Shown here: positions 17,310-27,274 of the stretch, one piece after another
Numbering within the stretch: the stretch's first letter is position 1
How the letters are laid out: every line of letters begins with the position of its first letter
Source: Labrenzia sp. CE80
GTDB lineage: Bacteria; Pseudomonadota; Alphaproteobacteria; Rhizobiales; Stappiaceae
NCBI RefSeq assembly: GCF_009650605.1
Contig: NZ_WAJT01000002.1
Location: 1,054,001-1,118,000 of the forward strand
Direction: 5' to 3'
Length of the DNA stretch: 64,000 bases
Notes under the pieces: generated by a model
Databases searched by the model: none
What the model saw: the letters and a program-made list of their open reading frames with translations, nothing else
Told to the model about the DNA's origin: nothing
Made by a program: the position numbers and the translations under genes

Positions 17310-18965
17310 ATGGCACAGACCAAGGCCAGATTGATCACGCTCGAGGAAGGTCTGTTTGCAGCCTTCCTTGTGGTGTTGGCATTCGCCTGCCTGATCGTGG
17401 CGGGCAAAACTTACGATCAAGTGATGGCATTTCACGCAATGCTCGGCGCATTCGTCGCGGCTGGAAGCGTGTTTGTTATCTTCAAGAACTACTTCGATGA
17501 TGGCGGGATTCCGATCCCGCAGGAAATCAACGGAAAGCCGAATTACAACATGGCGCCGGTCAAATTCGGCGTTGTGGCTGCCATGTTCTGGGGCATCGCG
17601 GGCTTTACCGTCGGTTTGATCATTGCCTCGCAGCTGGCCTGGCCGGCGCTGAACTTTGATCTACCCTGGACCAATTTCGGCCGCCTGCGTCCGCTTCACA
17701 CATCGGCCGTGATCTTTGCGTTCGGCGGGAACGTCCTTATTGCGACCTCCATGTATGTGGTTCAGCGTACGTGCCGTGTGCGCATGCCTGGCTCGGTTCT
17801 CCCCTGGTTCGTGATCATCGGCTACAACGTCTTTATCGTCATTGCCGGAACGGGCTATCTGCTCGGGGCGACCCAATCCAAGGAATATGCTGAACCTGAA
17901 TGGTATGCTGACCTTTGGCTGACCATCGTCTGGGTTGCCTACCTATTGCTTTTCCTGATGACTTTGTGGAAGCGGAAAGAGCCGCACATCTATGTGGCCA
18001 ACTGGTTCTATCTGGCCTTTATCGTCACCATCGCGATGTTGCATCTGGTCAACAATGCCACGATCCCGGTGACGGTCTATGGCACCAAGTCCTACATCGT
18101 CTGGTCCGGCGTGCAAGATGCCATGGTTCAATGGTGGTATGGCCACAACGCTGTCGGCTTCTTCCTGACCGCAGGCTTCCTTGCCATCATGTACTACTTC
18201 GTGCCCAAGCGCGCGGAGCGGCCGGTCTACTCATACCGCCTGTCCATCGTGCACTTCTGGGCGCTGATCTTCCTGTATATCTGGGCCGGACCGCACCACC
18301 TGCACTATACGGCTCTGCCGCAGTGGGCTTCGACCTTGGGCGCAACCTTCTCGATCATCCTCTGGATGCCGTCCTGGGGGGGCATGATCAATGGTCTGAT
18401 GACCCTGTCAGGTGCCTGGGACAAACTTCGGACGGATCCGGTTCTGCGCATGATGGTGGTGTCTGTGGCATTCTATGGCATGTCCACCTTCGAAGGACCA
18501 TTGATGAGCCTTCGCTCAGTGAACTCGCTCTCGCACTATACGGATTGGACCATCGGTCACGTTCACTCAGGTGCTTTGGGCTGGGTTGGCTACATTTCCT
18601 TCGGAGCGCTCTATTGCCTGGTTCCATGGCTGTGGAACAAGAAGAGCCTTTACTCGCTGAAGCTGGTAAACTGGCACTTCTGGCTTTCGACCCTCGGCAT
18701 CGTTCTCTACATCACCTCCATGTGGGTGTCCGGGATCATGCAGGGCCTCATGTGGCGTGCTTACGACGCGCTGGGCTTCCTCGAGTATTCCTTCATTGAA
18801 ACCGTTGAAGCGATGTACCCCTTCTACGTGATCCGTGCATTGGGCGGCGCTCTGTTCGTCTTTGGCGCTGTGATCATGGCCTACAACCTCTGGATGACCG
18901 TTCGTCATGGCGAAGCTGAAGAAGCTGAAGCCAGCGCTGCGGGCCATCTGGCTGCGGCCGAATAG
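17310..18965 (+). CDS. ccoN: cbb3-type cytochrome c oxidase subunit I
   Basis: Catalytic subunit of the high-affinity cbb3 oxidase, which reduces oxygen to water at the heme b3-CuB centre in the inner membrane and pumps protons. The 551-residue protein has at least 12 hydrophobic helices and conserved histidines for low-spin heme, heme b3 and CuB, visible in [43 protein letters not shown] and [12 protein letters not shown]. Length and motifs are typical. It is the first gene of ccoNOQP, 14 bases from ccoO, with a perfect FixK/FNR box upstream. Confidence 0.97.
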   Translation: MAQTKARLITLEEGLFAAFLVVLAFACLIVAGKTYDQVMAFHAMLGAFVAAGSVFVIFKNYFDDGGIPIPQEINGKPNYNMAPVKFGVVAAMFWGIAGFTVGLIIASQLAWPALNFDLPWTNFGRLRPLHTSAVIFAFGGNVLIATSMYVVQRTCRVRMPGSVLPWFVIIGYNVFIVIAGTGYLLGATQSKEYAEPEWYADLWLTIVWVAYLLLFLMTLWKRKEPHIYVANWFYLAFIVTIAMLHLVNNATIPVTVYGTKSYIVWSGVQDAMVQWWYGHNAVGFFLTAGFLAIMYYFVPKRAERPVYSYRLSIVHFWALIFLYIWAGPHHLHYTALPQWASTLGATFSIILWMPSWGGMINGLMTLSGAWDKLRTDPVLRMMVVSVAFYGMSTFEGPLMSLRSVNSLSHYTDWTIGHVHSGALGWVGYISFGALYCLVPWLWNKKSLYSLKLVNWHFWLSTLGIVLYITSMWVSGIMQGLMWRAYDALGFLEYSFIETVEAMYPFYVIRALGGALFVFGAVIMAYNLWMTVRHGEAEEAEASAAGHLAAAE

Positions 18966-18979
18966 GGGGAGGAGACAAA

Positions 18980-19714
18980 ATGTCAGTATGGTCAAAGCAC
19001 CAAATCTTCGAAAAGAACTCCTTCGTTCTCCTCATTGGCATTCTGATCGTGGTCGCCATCGGCGGTCTCGTTGAGATTGCACCGCTCTTCTATCTCAAGA
19101 GCACTATTGAAAAGACCGAGGGCGTTCGTCCCTACACTCCGCTCGAGCTGGTCGGCCGGAACATCTACATCCGCGAGGGGTGCTATCTGTGCCATTCGCA
19201 GATGATCCGTCCGATGCGCGACGAGCTGGAACGTTACGGTCACTTCTCGCTGGCTGCGGAGTCCATGTACGATCACCCCTTCCAGTGGGGATCCAAGCGG
19301 ACGGGGCCTGATCTTGCGCGCGTTGGCGGCAAGTATTCGGACGATTGGCATGTGGAGCATCTTATTGATCCTCGCTCCGTGGTGCCTGTCTCGATTATGC
19401 CTGGCTACCCGTTCCTGGCCGAAACCCGGCTGAGCACGCGTGGCATGGGCGATCATCTGAAGACGAACGCACTCGTTGGTGTTCCCTACACCGAAGAACA
19501 GATTGCCAGCGCATCGAGGGATGTTCTCGGCCAGGCTATGCCGGATACGGATGCCTCCGATGAGTTCATGGAGCGCTATCCCACCGCCATGGTGCGGGAT
19601 TTCGACGGCAATCCGAAGGAAGTCACCGAGATGGACGCGCTCGTCGCCTATCTCCAGATGCTTGGAACCATGGTCGATTTCTCAATCTACGACGACAAGG
19701 CAAACCTGAGGTGA
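18980..19714 (+). CDS. ccoO: cbb3-type cytochrome c oxidase subunit II (mono-heme)
   Basis: Membrane-anchored monoheme cytochrome c that passes electrons to CcoN. The 244-residue protein has one N-terminal transmembrane helix ([20 protein letters not shown]) and a periplasmic heme c site with Cys68, Cys71 and His72 in [13 protein letters not shown]; methionines in the later PVSIMPGYP stretch can provide the sixth ligand. A strong GGGGAGGAG ribosome-binding site precedes ATG 18980. It is followed after four bases by ccoQ. Confidence 0.97.
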   Translation: MSVWSKHQIFEKNSFVLLIGILIVVAIGGLVEIAPLFYLKSTIEKTEGVRPYTPLELVGRNIYIREGCYLCHSQMIRPMRDELERYGHFSLAAESMYDHPFQWGSKRTGPDLARVGGKYSDDWHVEHLIDPRSVVPVSIMPGYPFLAETRLSTRGMGDHLKTNALVGVPYTEEQIASASRDVLGQAMPDTDASDEFMERYPTAMVRDFDGNPKEVTEMDALVAYLQMLGTMVDFSIYDDKANLR

Positions 19715-19718
19715 TGCA

Positions 19719-19874
19719 ATGAACGAGACCTATTCCGCAGTGGCAGGCTTCGCTCAGACCTGGGGCCTTGTCTACTTTGTTGCGCTGTTTGGCATCGTGC
19801 TGGCCTACGTGTTTTGGCCGAAGAACCGCAAGGACTTCGATGATGCCGCCCAGATCCCGTTTCGGGAGGATTGA
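19719..19874 (+). CDS. ccoQ: cbb3-type oxidase small subunit CcoQ
   Basis: A 51-residue protein read directly from the sequence: one transmembrane helix (TWGLVYFVALFGIVLAYVFW) followed by the charged PKNRKDFDDAAQIPF tail that is diagnostic of FixQ/CcoQ. It stabilises interaction of CcoP with the CcoNO core. It sits tightly between ccoO (4 bases) and ccoP (3 bases). Confidence 0.93.
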   Translation: MNETYSAVAGFAQTWGLVYFVALFGIVLAYVFWPKNRKDFDDAAQIPFRED

Positions 19875-19877
19875 TAC

Positions 19878-20756
19878 ATGTCCGATAATCATAAACCCGA
19901 GCTCGACCAGATTTCCGGGGTCGAAACCACCGGTCACGAATGGGACGGCCTGAAGGAACTGAACAATCCACTGCCGCGCTGGTGGCTCTACACCTTTTAT
20001 GCCTGCATTGTCTGGGCCATAGGCTATTGGGTAGTTTACCCGTCTTGGCCGATGGTCTCCAGTTATGCGAGCGGTGTCATTGGAGACAGTCAGCGCGCCA
20101 ATGCTCTGGCGGCCTACGATGCGGGCATTGCCGAACGCGCGAGCATTGGCAATCAGCTGGTCGAAGCTTCGTTTGAAGATATTCGCACGACGCCGAACCT
20201 GCTCGAATTTGCTTCTGCGAACGGTCGCGCCGCATTCGGCGACAACTGCGCGCCGTGTCACGGCTCGGGGGCGGTCGGTTCGCCCGGCTATCCGAACCTT
20301 CAGGACGACAACTGGATCTGGGGCGGCACGGTGGAAGACATCCACACCACGCTTCTCTACGGGATCCGGTCGGATCATGACGAGGCACGTTTCGGCGACA
20401 TGCCGGCCTTTGGCACTGACGAGTTGCTCACCCGCGAAGAGATTTCGCAGGTCGCCAGTTACGTAGCATCCAAGACCGGGCTTGAACCGGAGGAAGGTGT
20501 CGATCTGGCCGCCGGGGAGACGCTGTATGTCGACAATTGCGCGGCATGTCACGGGGAAGACCTCAAAGGCATGATTGAAGTCGGCGCGCCGAACCTGACA
20601 TCGGCGACATACCTCTATGGCAAATCCGTGGATGCCATCAAGGCGCAGATCTACAGCCCGCGCAATGGCGTCATGCCAGCATGGGAGGCGCGTCTTGATC
20701 CGGCGACCATTAAGTCGCTGGCCGTATATGTCCATTCCTTCGGGGGAGGGCAGTAG
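19878..20756 (+). CDS. ccoP: cbb3-type cytochrome c oxidase subunit III (di-heme)
   Basis: Diheme cytochrome c that accepts electrons from the bc1 complex or soluble cytochrome c. The 292-residue protein has the cytoplasmic FixP_N segment (EWDGLKELNNPLPRWW), a transmembrane helix (about 36-56) and two CxxCH hemes: Cys124-Cys127-His128 (NCAPCHG) and Cys221-Cys224-His225 (NCAACHG), each followed by a ligand methionine (DMPAF, GVMPAW). CGGGAGG upstream of ATG 19878 is the ribosome-binding site. Two strong hairpins follow its stop codon. Confidence 0.97.
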   Translation: MSDNHKPELDQISGVETTGHEWDGLKELNNPLPRWWLYTFYACIVWAIGYWVVYPSWPMVSSYASGVIGDSQRANALAAYDAGIAERASIGNQLVEASFEDIRTTPNLLEFASANGRAAFGDNCAPCHGSGAVGSPGYPNLQDDNWIWGGTVEDIHTTLLYGIRSDHDEARFGDMPAFGTDELLTREEISQVASYVASKTGLEPEEGVDLAAGETLYVDNCAACHGEDLKGMIEVGAPNLTSATYLYGKSVDAIKAQIYSPRNGVMPAWEARLDPATIKSLAVYVHSFGGGQ

Positions 20757-20766
20757 TCCTTGGAGA

Positions 20767-20823
20767 TTGGTCCGGTTGATCCCGGACCAACAGGAGACGA
20801 CGCAGGCCGGGTTTCCGGCCTGC
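20767..20823 (+). other. Two tandem intercistronic hairpins between ccoP and ccoG
   Basis: The first is TTGGTCCGG (20767-20775) pairing with CCGGACCAA (20782-20790) around a six-base loop. The second is GCAGGCCGG (20802-20810) pairing with CCGGCCTGC (20815-20823) around GTTT. Both stems are perfect 9-mers, and neither is followed by a T-run. They may protect the ccoNOQP mRNA 3' end or attenuate read-through into ccoGHIS. Confidence 0.7.
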
Positions 20824-20875
20824 AGGACGCAAAGGGTCCTATTGGGGCAGGATCCGAAACAGAAGGACGGACGGC

Positions 20876-22330
20876 ATGACTGCCGACACCGAAGCCACGC
20901 AGGCTGAACACGCGGAAGAGTGGTTCGCCTCAGCCAAGAAGATCTATCCGATGGCCGTCAAAGGCACGTTCCGGAGGATCAAATGGGCGATCTTGTTCAT
21001 CACACTCGGGATCTATTATTTCCTGCCCTTCATTCGCTTTGACCGTGGACCCAACGCCCCGGATCAGGCAGTTCTCGTCGACCTTGCAGGCCGCCGCGGC
21101 TACTTTTTCTTTATCGAGATCTGGCCTCAGGAAGTCTATTACATTACGGGTCTGCTTATCATCGCGGCCGTTGCGCTGTTCTTGATGAACGCGGTCGCGG
21201 GCCGTGTCTGGTGCGGCTATCTCTGTCCGCAGACAGTCTGGACTGATCTCTTCCTCTATGTCGAGCGAAAGATCGAGGGTGACCGGCGCGCGCGTATGGC
21301 CCTGGACAGGGAGCCTTGGACGGCCGGCAAGGTCGGGCGCAGGGCTACCAAACACTTCTTGTGGCTCATGATCGCTTGGTGGACTGGCGGCGCCTGGGTC
21401 CTGTATTTCTCCGACGCGCCGACGTTGGTCTATAATCTGGCTACGTTACAGGCGCCTTTCAGCGCCTATCTCTGGATCGCGATCCTGACTACGACCACCT
21501 ATCTGCTGGCTGGTTTCATGCGCGAGCAGGTGTGCATCTACATGTGCCCGTGGCCGCGCATTCAGGCCGCGCTGACCGACGAAAAAGCGCTGAATGTTAC
21601 CTACAAGTGGGACCGCGGCGAACCGCGCGGATCGCTGAAGCAGAACAAGGCCCTGGAGCTGAAGGGATTGCCGGCTGGTGATTGCGTCGACTGTCACCAA
21701 TGCGTCCATGTCTGCCCGACTGGTGTCGATATCCGCAAGGGAACACAGCTTGACTGCATCCAGTGCGGGCTCTGCATTGACGCCTGTGACAATGTCATGG
21801 AGAAGGTCGGAAAGCCGACCGGGCTGATTGGCTATGACACGGACGAGAACATCGAGCGCCGGATCGAGGGCAAGGAATCCGTCTACGAAATCGTGCGCGT
21901 GCGGACTGTTGTCTATGCCGCGGTGATTGCTCTTGTCGGCGGCATCATGTTGTTTGCGTTGCTGACCCGCGATTTTGCCGACATCAATGTTCTTCATGAC
22001 CGCAATCCGATTTTCGTCACGCAAACCGATGGCTCTATCCGCAATGGCTATACCGTCCGGCTTTTGAACAAACGAAACCATGAGCGGAATTTCATGCTGC
22101 ATGTCGAAGGCATGCCCGCTGGAACAAGTGTTGAGGCCGTGGGTATCGACACGACCTTCGCCGGAAGGCCGATCATCGAGGTTGGCGCTGACACGACCCG
22201 GGAGGTGCGTGTGCTTGTCAATTCGCCTGCCGGTGTCAAAATGCCAAAGAGCACCGAGATCGTGTTCCGTCTGACGGAGTCGGTAATGGGCGAGGTCGTA
22301 ACAGCTGATGACTACTTCAAAGCGCCATAG
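20876..22330 (+). CDS. ccoG: cbb3 oxidase accessory ferredoxin-like protein
   Basis: Membrane iron-sulfur protein of cbb3 oxidase assembly; work on CcoG in related bacteria supports a cupric reductase role supplying Cu(I). The 484-residue protein has several transmembrane helices with CxxxC motifs (CGYLCPQTVW, CIYMCPWPRIQ) and a cytoplasmic 2x[4Fe-4S] ferredoxin segment (CVDCHQCVHVCPTGVD and CIQCGLCIDACD). A C-terminal periplasmic Ig-like domain (about 375-484) completes the FixG architecture. First gene of ccoGHIS; no separate FixK box is visible in the 119 bases before it. Confidence 0.96.
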   Translation: MTADTEATQAEHAEEWFASAKKIYPMAVKGTFRRIKWAILFITLGIYYFLPFIRFDRGPNAPDQAVLVDLAGRRGYFFFIEIWPQEVYYITGLLIIAAVALFLMNAVAGRVWCGYLCPQTVWTDLFLYVERKIEGDRRARMALDREPWTAGKVGRRATKHFLWLMIAWWTGGAWVLYFSDAPTLVYNLATLQAPFSAYLWIAILTTTTYLLAGFMREQVCIYMCPWPRIQAALTDEKALNVTYKWDRGEPRGSLKQNKALELKGLPAGDCVDCHQCVHVCPTGVDIRKGTQLDCIQCGLCIDACDNVMEKVGKPTGLIGYDTDENIERRIEGKESVYEIVRVRTVVYAAVIALVGGIMLFALLTRDFADINVLHDRNPIFVTQTDGSIRNGYTVRLLNKRNHERNFMLHVEGMPAGTSVEAVGIDTTFAGRPIIEVGADTTREVRVLVNSPAGVKMPKSTEIVFRLTESVMGEVVTADDYFKAP

Positions 22331-22339
22331 GAGCGGAAA

Positions 22340-22858
22340 ATGACCACGACGCATCAAGGCGCTATGCCCAAAGATCCCAAGGCCTTCACCGGGCGCACCG
22401 TTCTCTTCTGGCTGTTCGGTTTCTTTGCCGTCATCTTTGCGGCGAATGCCGTGTTCATCTGGCTGGCTGTCGGATCCTTCCCGGGTGTTGTTGTCGAGAG
22501 CTCCTACAAGGCAGGGCAGGCCTACAATCAGGAAATCGCCGATGCCAAAGCCCAGTCTGAACGCGGATGGCAGGTGAAAGCAGATCTGACGCGTGCAGCA
22601 AACGGCGGGGCCTCGCTAAAGGTCGAGGCGCGAGACAAGCTCGGCGCCCCGCTGACCGGACTGGCCTTTGTCGCCCATCTCAATCATCCGACCCATGACG
22701 GCGTGGATCTTGACGTCGCACTGGTTGAGGGCGAGAGCGGTGTCTATACCGGAGCAGCCGATACACTGGCGGCAGGAAACTGGAATATGGTGCTGGACGC
22801 GGAAAGTGCCAACGAACGCCTGTTCAGATCCGAGAACCGCATTTTCCTTTCCGAGTGA
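22340..22858 (+). CDS. ccoH: cbb3 oxidase assembly protein CcoH
   Basis: A 172-residue FixH-family protein with one N-terminal transmembrane helix (TVLFWLFGFFAVIFAANAVFIW) and a periplasmic beta-rich domain containing the family's SSYKAGQAYNQEIADAKAQ block. It takes part in cbb3 maturation and associates with subunits or with CcoI. AGGAG precedes ATG 22340, nine bases after ccoG; the following ccoI starts within about a dozen bases of its stop. Confidence 0.93.
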   Translation: MTTTHQGAMPKDPKAFTGRTVLFWLFGFFAVIFAANAVFIWLAVGSFPGVVVESSYKAGQAYNQEIADAKAQSERGWQVKADLTRAANGGASLKVEARDKLGAPLTGLAFVAHLNHPTHDGVDLDVALVEGESGVYTGAADTLAAGNWNMVLDAESANERLFRSENRIFLSE

Positions 22859-22869
22859 GCCAGGACCCC

Positions 22870-25083
22870 ATGAACGTTCACGCACGCGATTGGGATGCTT
22901 TCGTAACCCCCGCCGAAGAGGGCGCGGTGCATATGGATCTGGCGGTGGAGGGGATCACCTGCGCCGCCTGCATGGGGGAGATTGAACGCGGTCTCTCACG
23001 CCTTCCTGGCATACGCAAGGCCAGGGTCAATCTGACCAGCCAGCGGCTTGCGGTGGATTGGGACACAGGTCAGACCGGCGCCGATGAAATCGTCGCCGAG
23101 CTGTCAAGGCTTGGCTATACCGCCCATCCCTTTGATCCGGCGAGCCAGAAAGACCGCCAGGACCAGACCGGCAAGAACCTTTTGCGATGTATGGCTGTGG
23201 CCGGATTTGCAGGCATGAACATCATGCTGCTCTCTGTTTCCGTCTGGTCTGGAAACGCCACCGACATAACACCTGAAACCCGCGATTTCTTCCATTGGCT
23301 CTCGGCACTGATTGCCCTGCCGACGGTTGCCTATTCCGGCAGGCCGTTCTTCAAGAGTGCGTTTACCGCTTTGCGGGCAGGACGGCTGAACATGGATGTG
23401 CCGATCGTCATCGGCGTCACGCTGGCGGTCGGGCTGTCCCTGATCCAGACCATGCAGCATCAGCATCACGCCTATTTCGAATCCGCGGTGATGTTGCTGT
23501 TCTTCCTTTTGGTTGGCCGCTATCTGGATCACAACATGCGCGGCCGTACGCGCTCATTTGCCGAGAACATAGCTGCCCTGAAGGCTGAAGTTGCAGCGCG
23601 CATTGGATCAGATGGCTCGGTGCGCGAGGTTCCTTTATCCAAGATTAAACCGGGCGACATGGTTCTGGTAATGGCCGGTGACCGGGTTCCAGTCGACGGT
23701 GTCGTCTTTGATGGAAGGTCGGAAATCGACCAGAGCCTCGTGACCGGCGAAACCATTTTGCATGCAGTCGGAAAGGGCGCCCAGGTCTATGCCGGCACCC
23801 TGAACGGCGATGGGACGCTAAAGGTACGCGTCAGCACTGCTACAGGTGCGACGCTGCTGGATGAAGTCAATCGACTGCTGGAGACGGCAACCCAGGCAAA
23901 ATCCCTCTATGTCAGGTTGGCCGACCGTGCCGCTCAGCTTTATGCCCCAATCGTGCACGGTGCAGCAGCGGTGACCTTTGCTGGCTGGATGTTCGCCGGG
24001 GCAGATTGGCAGCCCGCGCTGGTGATTGCGATCTCTGTCTTGATCATCACATGCCCCTGTGCCCTGGGTCTTGCAGTTCCGGCGGTACAGGTCGTGGCCT
24101 CTGGCCAGCTCTTCAAATCAGGGGTCTTGTTGAACTCCGGCGATGCGATCGAACGCTTGTCGGATGTGGATACGATTGTTTTCGACAAGACCGGAACCCT
24201 GACCACCGCCGAACCCTGCCTGCTGGATAATGGGCAGTTATCTTATGAGCTTCTGGCACTTGCCGGACGCTTGGCGCTTTCAAGCCGCCATCCTCTGTCA
24301 TCGGCATTGGTCAAGGCGAGTGGTGCGCTTCGGCCGTTTGGGTCTGTCTCGGAGACACCTGGCGCAGGGATCGAGGCCACGGTCGACGGAGTGGCTCTTC
24401 GCCTCGGAAGTCCAGCATTTTGCAGCGTTCCGGATGCGGAAATAGGTGCGCTGTTGAAAATGCATCCCGGAGCCTCGGTGATCGCCGTTAAGCACGGCGC
24501 TGAACCGGCCGTGCTTTTGCCGTTACGCCAGTCGCTGCGGCAAGACGCTGCAGCTGTCATGAGAGAATTGTCCGGGCTGGGTTACCAGCTTGAAATTCTG
24601 TCCGGCGACCGGAAAGGGGCTGTTCGGGCCGTGGCAGAGGAACTTGGACTTGCCAACTGGCAGGCTGAGGTGAAGCCCGGCGACAAGATCGCCCATCTCG
24701 AGGCGCTGAAGCAGCAAGGGCGGAAGGTGCTTATGGTCGGAGACGGTCTAAATGACGCGCCTGCGCTGGCCGGTGCACATGTGTCTTTGTCGCCCGTCAC
24801 CGCAGTTCATCTGTCTCAGGCCGCCGCAGACGCGGTCTTTCTGGGCGATAAATTGCAGCCGGTGGCTGATGCCCTTCAAATCTCGCGACGGGCGCGCAAA
24901 GCAATTGAGCAAAATCTCTGGATCTCCGCGCTGTATAATGTTGTCGCGGTTCCAATTGCCGTCGCCGGTCTGGTCACACCACTGATGGCGGCGGTCGCCA
25001 TGTCGGCGTCTTCGATTGCGGTAACGGCAAACGCCCTTCGCCTGCGATGGGGAGAGGGCGGTTCGACCCGCTCGGAGCTTTGA
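22870..25083 (+). CDS. ccoI: Copper-transporting P1B-type ATPase for cbb3 assembly
   Basis: Exports Cu(I) from the cytoplasm for insertion into the cbb3 CuB site. The 737-residue protein has an N-terminal heavy-metal domain (GITCAACMGEIE, Cys31/Cys34), membrane helices, the CPC translocation motif in IITCPCALGLAVP, the phosphorylation motif DKTGTLT, an HP motif (SSRHPLSSAL) and the hinge GDGLNDAPAL. The start is ambiguous: ATG 22870 has AGGA just upstream, whereas GTG 22855 would overlap the ccoH stop and add five residues. ccoS follows without a gap. Confidence 0.95.
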   Translation: MNVHARDWDAFVTPAEEGAVHMDLAVEGITCAACMGEIERGLSRLPGIRKARVNLTSQRLAVDWDTGQTGADEIVAELSRLGYTAHPFDPASQKDRQDQTGKNLLRCMAVAGFAGMNIMLLSVSVWSGNATDITPETRDFFHWLSALIALPTVAYSGRPFFKSAFTALRAGRLNMDVPIVIGVTLAVGLSLIQTMQHQHHAYFESAVMLLFFLLVGRYLDHNMRGRTRSFAENIAALKAEVAARIGSDGSVREVPLSKIKPGDMVLVMAGDRVPVDGVVFDGRSEIDQSLVTGETILHAVGKGAQVYAGTLNGDGTLKVRVSTATGATLLDEVNRLLETATQAKSLYVRLADRAAQLYAPIVHGAAAVTFAGWMFAGADWQPALVIAISVLIITCPCALGLAVPAVQVVASGQLFKSGVLLNSGDAIERLSDVDTIVFDKTGTLTTAEPCLLDNGQLSYELLALAGRLALSSRHPLSSALVKASGALRPFGSVSETPGAGIEATVDGVALRLGSPAFCSVPDAEIGALLKMHPGASVIAVKHGAEPAVLLPLRQSLRQDAAAVMRELSGLGYQLEILSGDRKGAVRAVAEELGLANWQAEVKPGDKIAHLEALKQQGRKVLMVGDGLNDAPALAGAHVSLSPVTAVHLSQAAADAVFLGDKLQPVADALQISRRARKAIEQNLWISALYNVVAVPIAVAGLVTPLMAAVAMSASSIAVTANALRLRWGEGGSTRSEL

Positions 25084-25260
25084 ATGGACGTTCTCATTTA
25101 CCTCATACCGATCGCTCTGTTCCTCGGTCTGCTCGGTCTGGCGGGCTTTCTGTGGTCGTTGAAAAGCGGTCAATTCGAAGACCTGGAAGGTGCGAAATGG
25201 CGCATTCTCGAGGATGATGACCTGGACGGGTCTGCAGAAAAGAAGACCGGCGAGGGCTAG
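25084..25260 (+). CDS. ccoS: cbb3 oxidase maturation protein CcoS
   Basis: A 58-residue protein with a single N-terminal transmembrane helix (IYLIPIALFLGLLGLAGFLW) followed by the diagnostic SLKSGQFEDLEGAKWRILEDD segment of FixS/CcoS. It is required for cofactor insertion into the oxidase. ATG 25084 directly follows the ccoI stop (25081-25083), so translational coupling is likely. Last gene of the cco region. Confidence 0.95.
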   Translation: MDVLIYLIPIALFLGLLGLAGFLWSLKSGQFEDLEGAKWRILEDDDLDGSAEKKTGEG

Positions 25261-25293
25261 GAGCAGTTGGCAATCTTGGTGTTGCGATCGCCT

Positions 25294-25482
25294 TCAGGAA
25301 AAAAGCGTTGTGACAACCATGCTTGCGGCAACCAGCACCAGGCCAAGGCCTGAGACAAGCAGCGCGTTTTCCTTCCACGACGAGGGCAAAGACGCACCTC
25401 GCCCAGCAGGCTTTGCCTCACTGTCCACTTTGGCGGAAGAAAGTAGCTTTATGTCGTCCTGTGACATGCGGCTCGATGGCAT
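25294..25482 (-). CDS. Small tail-anchored membrane protein, unknown
   Basis: A possible 62-residue protein with a polar N-terminal half and one C-terminal hydrophobic helix (ALLVSGLGLVLVAASMVVTTL) ending right at the stop, i.e. tail-anchor topology. AGG lies at good spacing upstream of ATG 25482. It is antisense-oriented between ccoS and hemA and has no family I recognise. Real-gene status rests on the ribosome-binding site and the well-formed helix only. Confidence 0.45.
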   Translation of the reverse strand: MPSSRMSQDDIKLLSSAKVDSEAKPAGRGASLPSSWKENALLVSGLGLVLVAASMVVTTLFS

Positions 25483-25648
25483 TTGGGACCTGTAACACGG
25501 TTTCACGCAGGGGCAACGGCCCCTTGGGATGCCTTTCATTGGGCACCCAAAGCGCTAAAAGTCTCGTTAATCAGGAGTTGTAAAAGGCGTTAATGCTCAG
25601 CAACAATACCAAGGTGTGAAAATGCGGCTGAGACTTTGACCGGGCGAC

Positions 25649-26935
25649 TTAACCGCCTGCTGCCGGATAAATCGCCTGGGCCACGTTGCCATTGGCATCA
25701 ACGATATTGCAGTCCGCATCTACCGTGCCCTTCGGCAGTCCAAGCACGTCCCAGACATCGATGAGGGCGTGCTTCAGATGGTCGATCAGCGCATCGTCGT
25801 GAAGCGGTGTTGGTGTGATCCGCAAACGTTCGGTTCCACGCGGAACCGTTGGATAATTGATGGGCTGGATGTAGATGCCGTGCTTGTCCAGCAGCATGTC
25901 GCTGGCCTTCTTGCAAAGGTCAGGATTGGCGACCAGCACGGGCACGATATGGGTCTCAGACAGCATCACGGGAAGGCCAGCTGCGCTCAGCGCCTCTTTT
26001 GTGTGTTGGGCCTGGCGCTGATGCGCAGTGCGCTCGCTCTGCGATGTTTTGAGGTGGCGAATCGACGTGCAGGCGGCAGCTGCAAGACTCGGTGGAATAG
26101 CAGTGGTGAAGATGAACCCCGGCGCATAGGAACGTACCGCGTCAACAATTGACTGCCGTGCCGTGATATAGCCGCCCATCACGCCAAATGCCTTGGCCAT
26201 GGTGCCTTCGATCACGTCGATGCGGTCCATCACCCCGTCGCGTTCGCAGATGCCTGCACCGCGCTCGCCATACATGCCTACGGCGTGTACCTCGTCGATG
26301 TAGGTCATGGCGTTGTACTTGTCGGCAAGGTCGGCGATCTGCTCGATCGGGGCGATGTCGCCATCCATCGAATAGACGGATTCAAACACGATCAGCTTTG
26401 CTCGCTCATTGCCGGCCGCCTTGAGAAGGTCTTCCAGGTGTTCCAGATCGTTGTGGCGCCACACCTGCTTGGCAGTGCCCGATCCGCGTACGCCGGCAAT
26501 CATGGATGCATGATTGAGTTGGTCGGAGAGGATGAGGCAATCAGGCAGCAATTTTGCGATGGTCGAAATCGAGGCTTCGTTGGACACAAAACCGGACGTG
26601 AAGACGAGCGCCGCGTCCTTGCGGTGAAGGTCGGCAAGCTCGCGTTCGAGCTGTACCAGGGGGTGGTTGGTGCCTGAAATATTCCGGGTGCCGCCAGCGC
26701 CTGCGCCCATTTGCTCGGCAGCTTGCGTCAAGGCAGCAATAACGGCAGGGTTCTGACCCATTCCCAGGTAGTCGTTGGAACACCAGACCGTAATGTCGCG
26801 CTCGAGGCCATTCTCGGCGCGCCAAACTGCTTTTGGAAATTCCCCGGCGACCCTCTCCAGATCGGCGAAAACCCGATAGCGCTTTTCATCCCGAAGGGCG
26901 TCAATCGCACGTTCAAAGGTTTCTTCGTAGTTCAT
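25649..26935 (-). CDS. hemA: 5-aminolevulinate synthase
   Basis: Condenses glycine and succinyl-CoA to 5-aminolevulinate with PLP, the first step of heme synthesis by the Shemin pathway used by alphaproteobacteria. The 428-residue protein has the PLP lysine Lys248 in [13 protein letters not shown], the aspartate in [13 protein letters not shown], and the substrate-site SNDYLGM and [11 protein letters not shown] blocks. Standard length. It is transcribed toward the cco genes and has a FixK-type box about 160 bases upstream, fitting co-regulation of heme supply with the heme-rich oxidase. Confidence 0.97.
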   Translation of the reverse strand: MNYEETFERAIDALRDEKRYRVFADLERVAGEFPKAVWRAENGLERDITVWCSNDYLGMGQNPAVIAALTQAAEQMGAGAGGTRNISGTNHPLVQLERELADLHRKDAALVFTSGFVSNEASISTIAKLLPDCLILSDQLNHASMIAGVRGSGTAKQVWRHNDLEHLEDLLKAAGNERAKLIVFESVYSMDGDIAPIEQIADLADKYNAMTYIDEVHAVGMYGERGAGICERDGVMDRIDVIEGTMAKAFGVMGGYITARQSIVDAVRSYAPGFIFTTAIPPSLAAAACTSIRHLKTSQSERTAHQRQAQHTKEALSAAGLPVMLSETHIVPVLVANPDLCKKASDMLLDKHGIYIQPINYPTVPRGTERLRITPTPLHDDALIDHLKHALIDVWDVLGLPKGTVDADCNIVDANGNVAQAIYPAAGG

Positions 26936-27092
26936 TCTATGAACCTTATTCTTCTCTGACGTCTTTGGCGGACCCTAGCCAGTCAAACCCTTAAAGTCTA
27001 ACGGCAGATTGACGCGCTCGCAGAACCCGTTCGGCAGTCCTCGCTGCCTGTTGTTTTCACCTTCTTGCTAACCTGTTGAGCAAAAAAGGTAA

Positions 27093-27106
27093 TTGATCGA
27101 GCGCAA
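27093..27106. promoter_or_regulatory. FixK/FNR-type box in the hemA upstream region
   Basis: TTGATCGAGCGCAA fits TTG[AC]-N6-[TG]CAA and shares the CGCAA right half with the box near hemN. It lies in the 339-base gap between hemA (start 26935) and the rightward response regulator gene (start 27275), about 158 and 169 bases from each, so either gene could be the target. FixK/FNR control of hemA is known in relatives. Confidence 0.55.
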
Positions 27107-27274
27107 GTTTTTCAAATTTCTTGCAGACTCAAGCCTGTCTTCAAAACGGGACATCGAGAGTTTCCTGCCATGATCCGAAGTGTCTGTCATCGAGAGATTT
27201 AGCTCTTCTTGAACATTAATAACTCAATTTTCAGAATTTCCTGCCAATTGTGAGGTGACATGGAGGTTTGCTAG

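Noticed and set aside
19623..20735. Long frame antisense to ccoQ and ccoP
   Set aside because: The sense strand carries unmistakable heme motifs and CcoQ; the antisense frame is a composition artefact.
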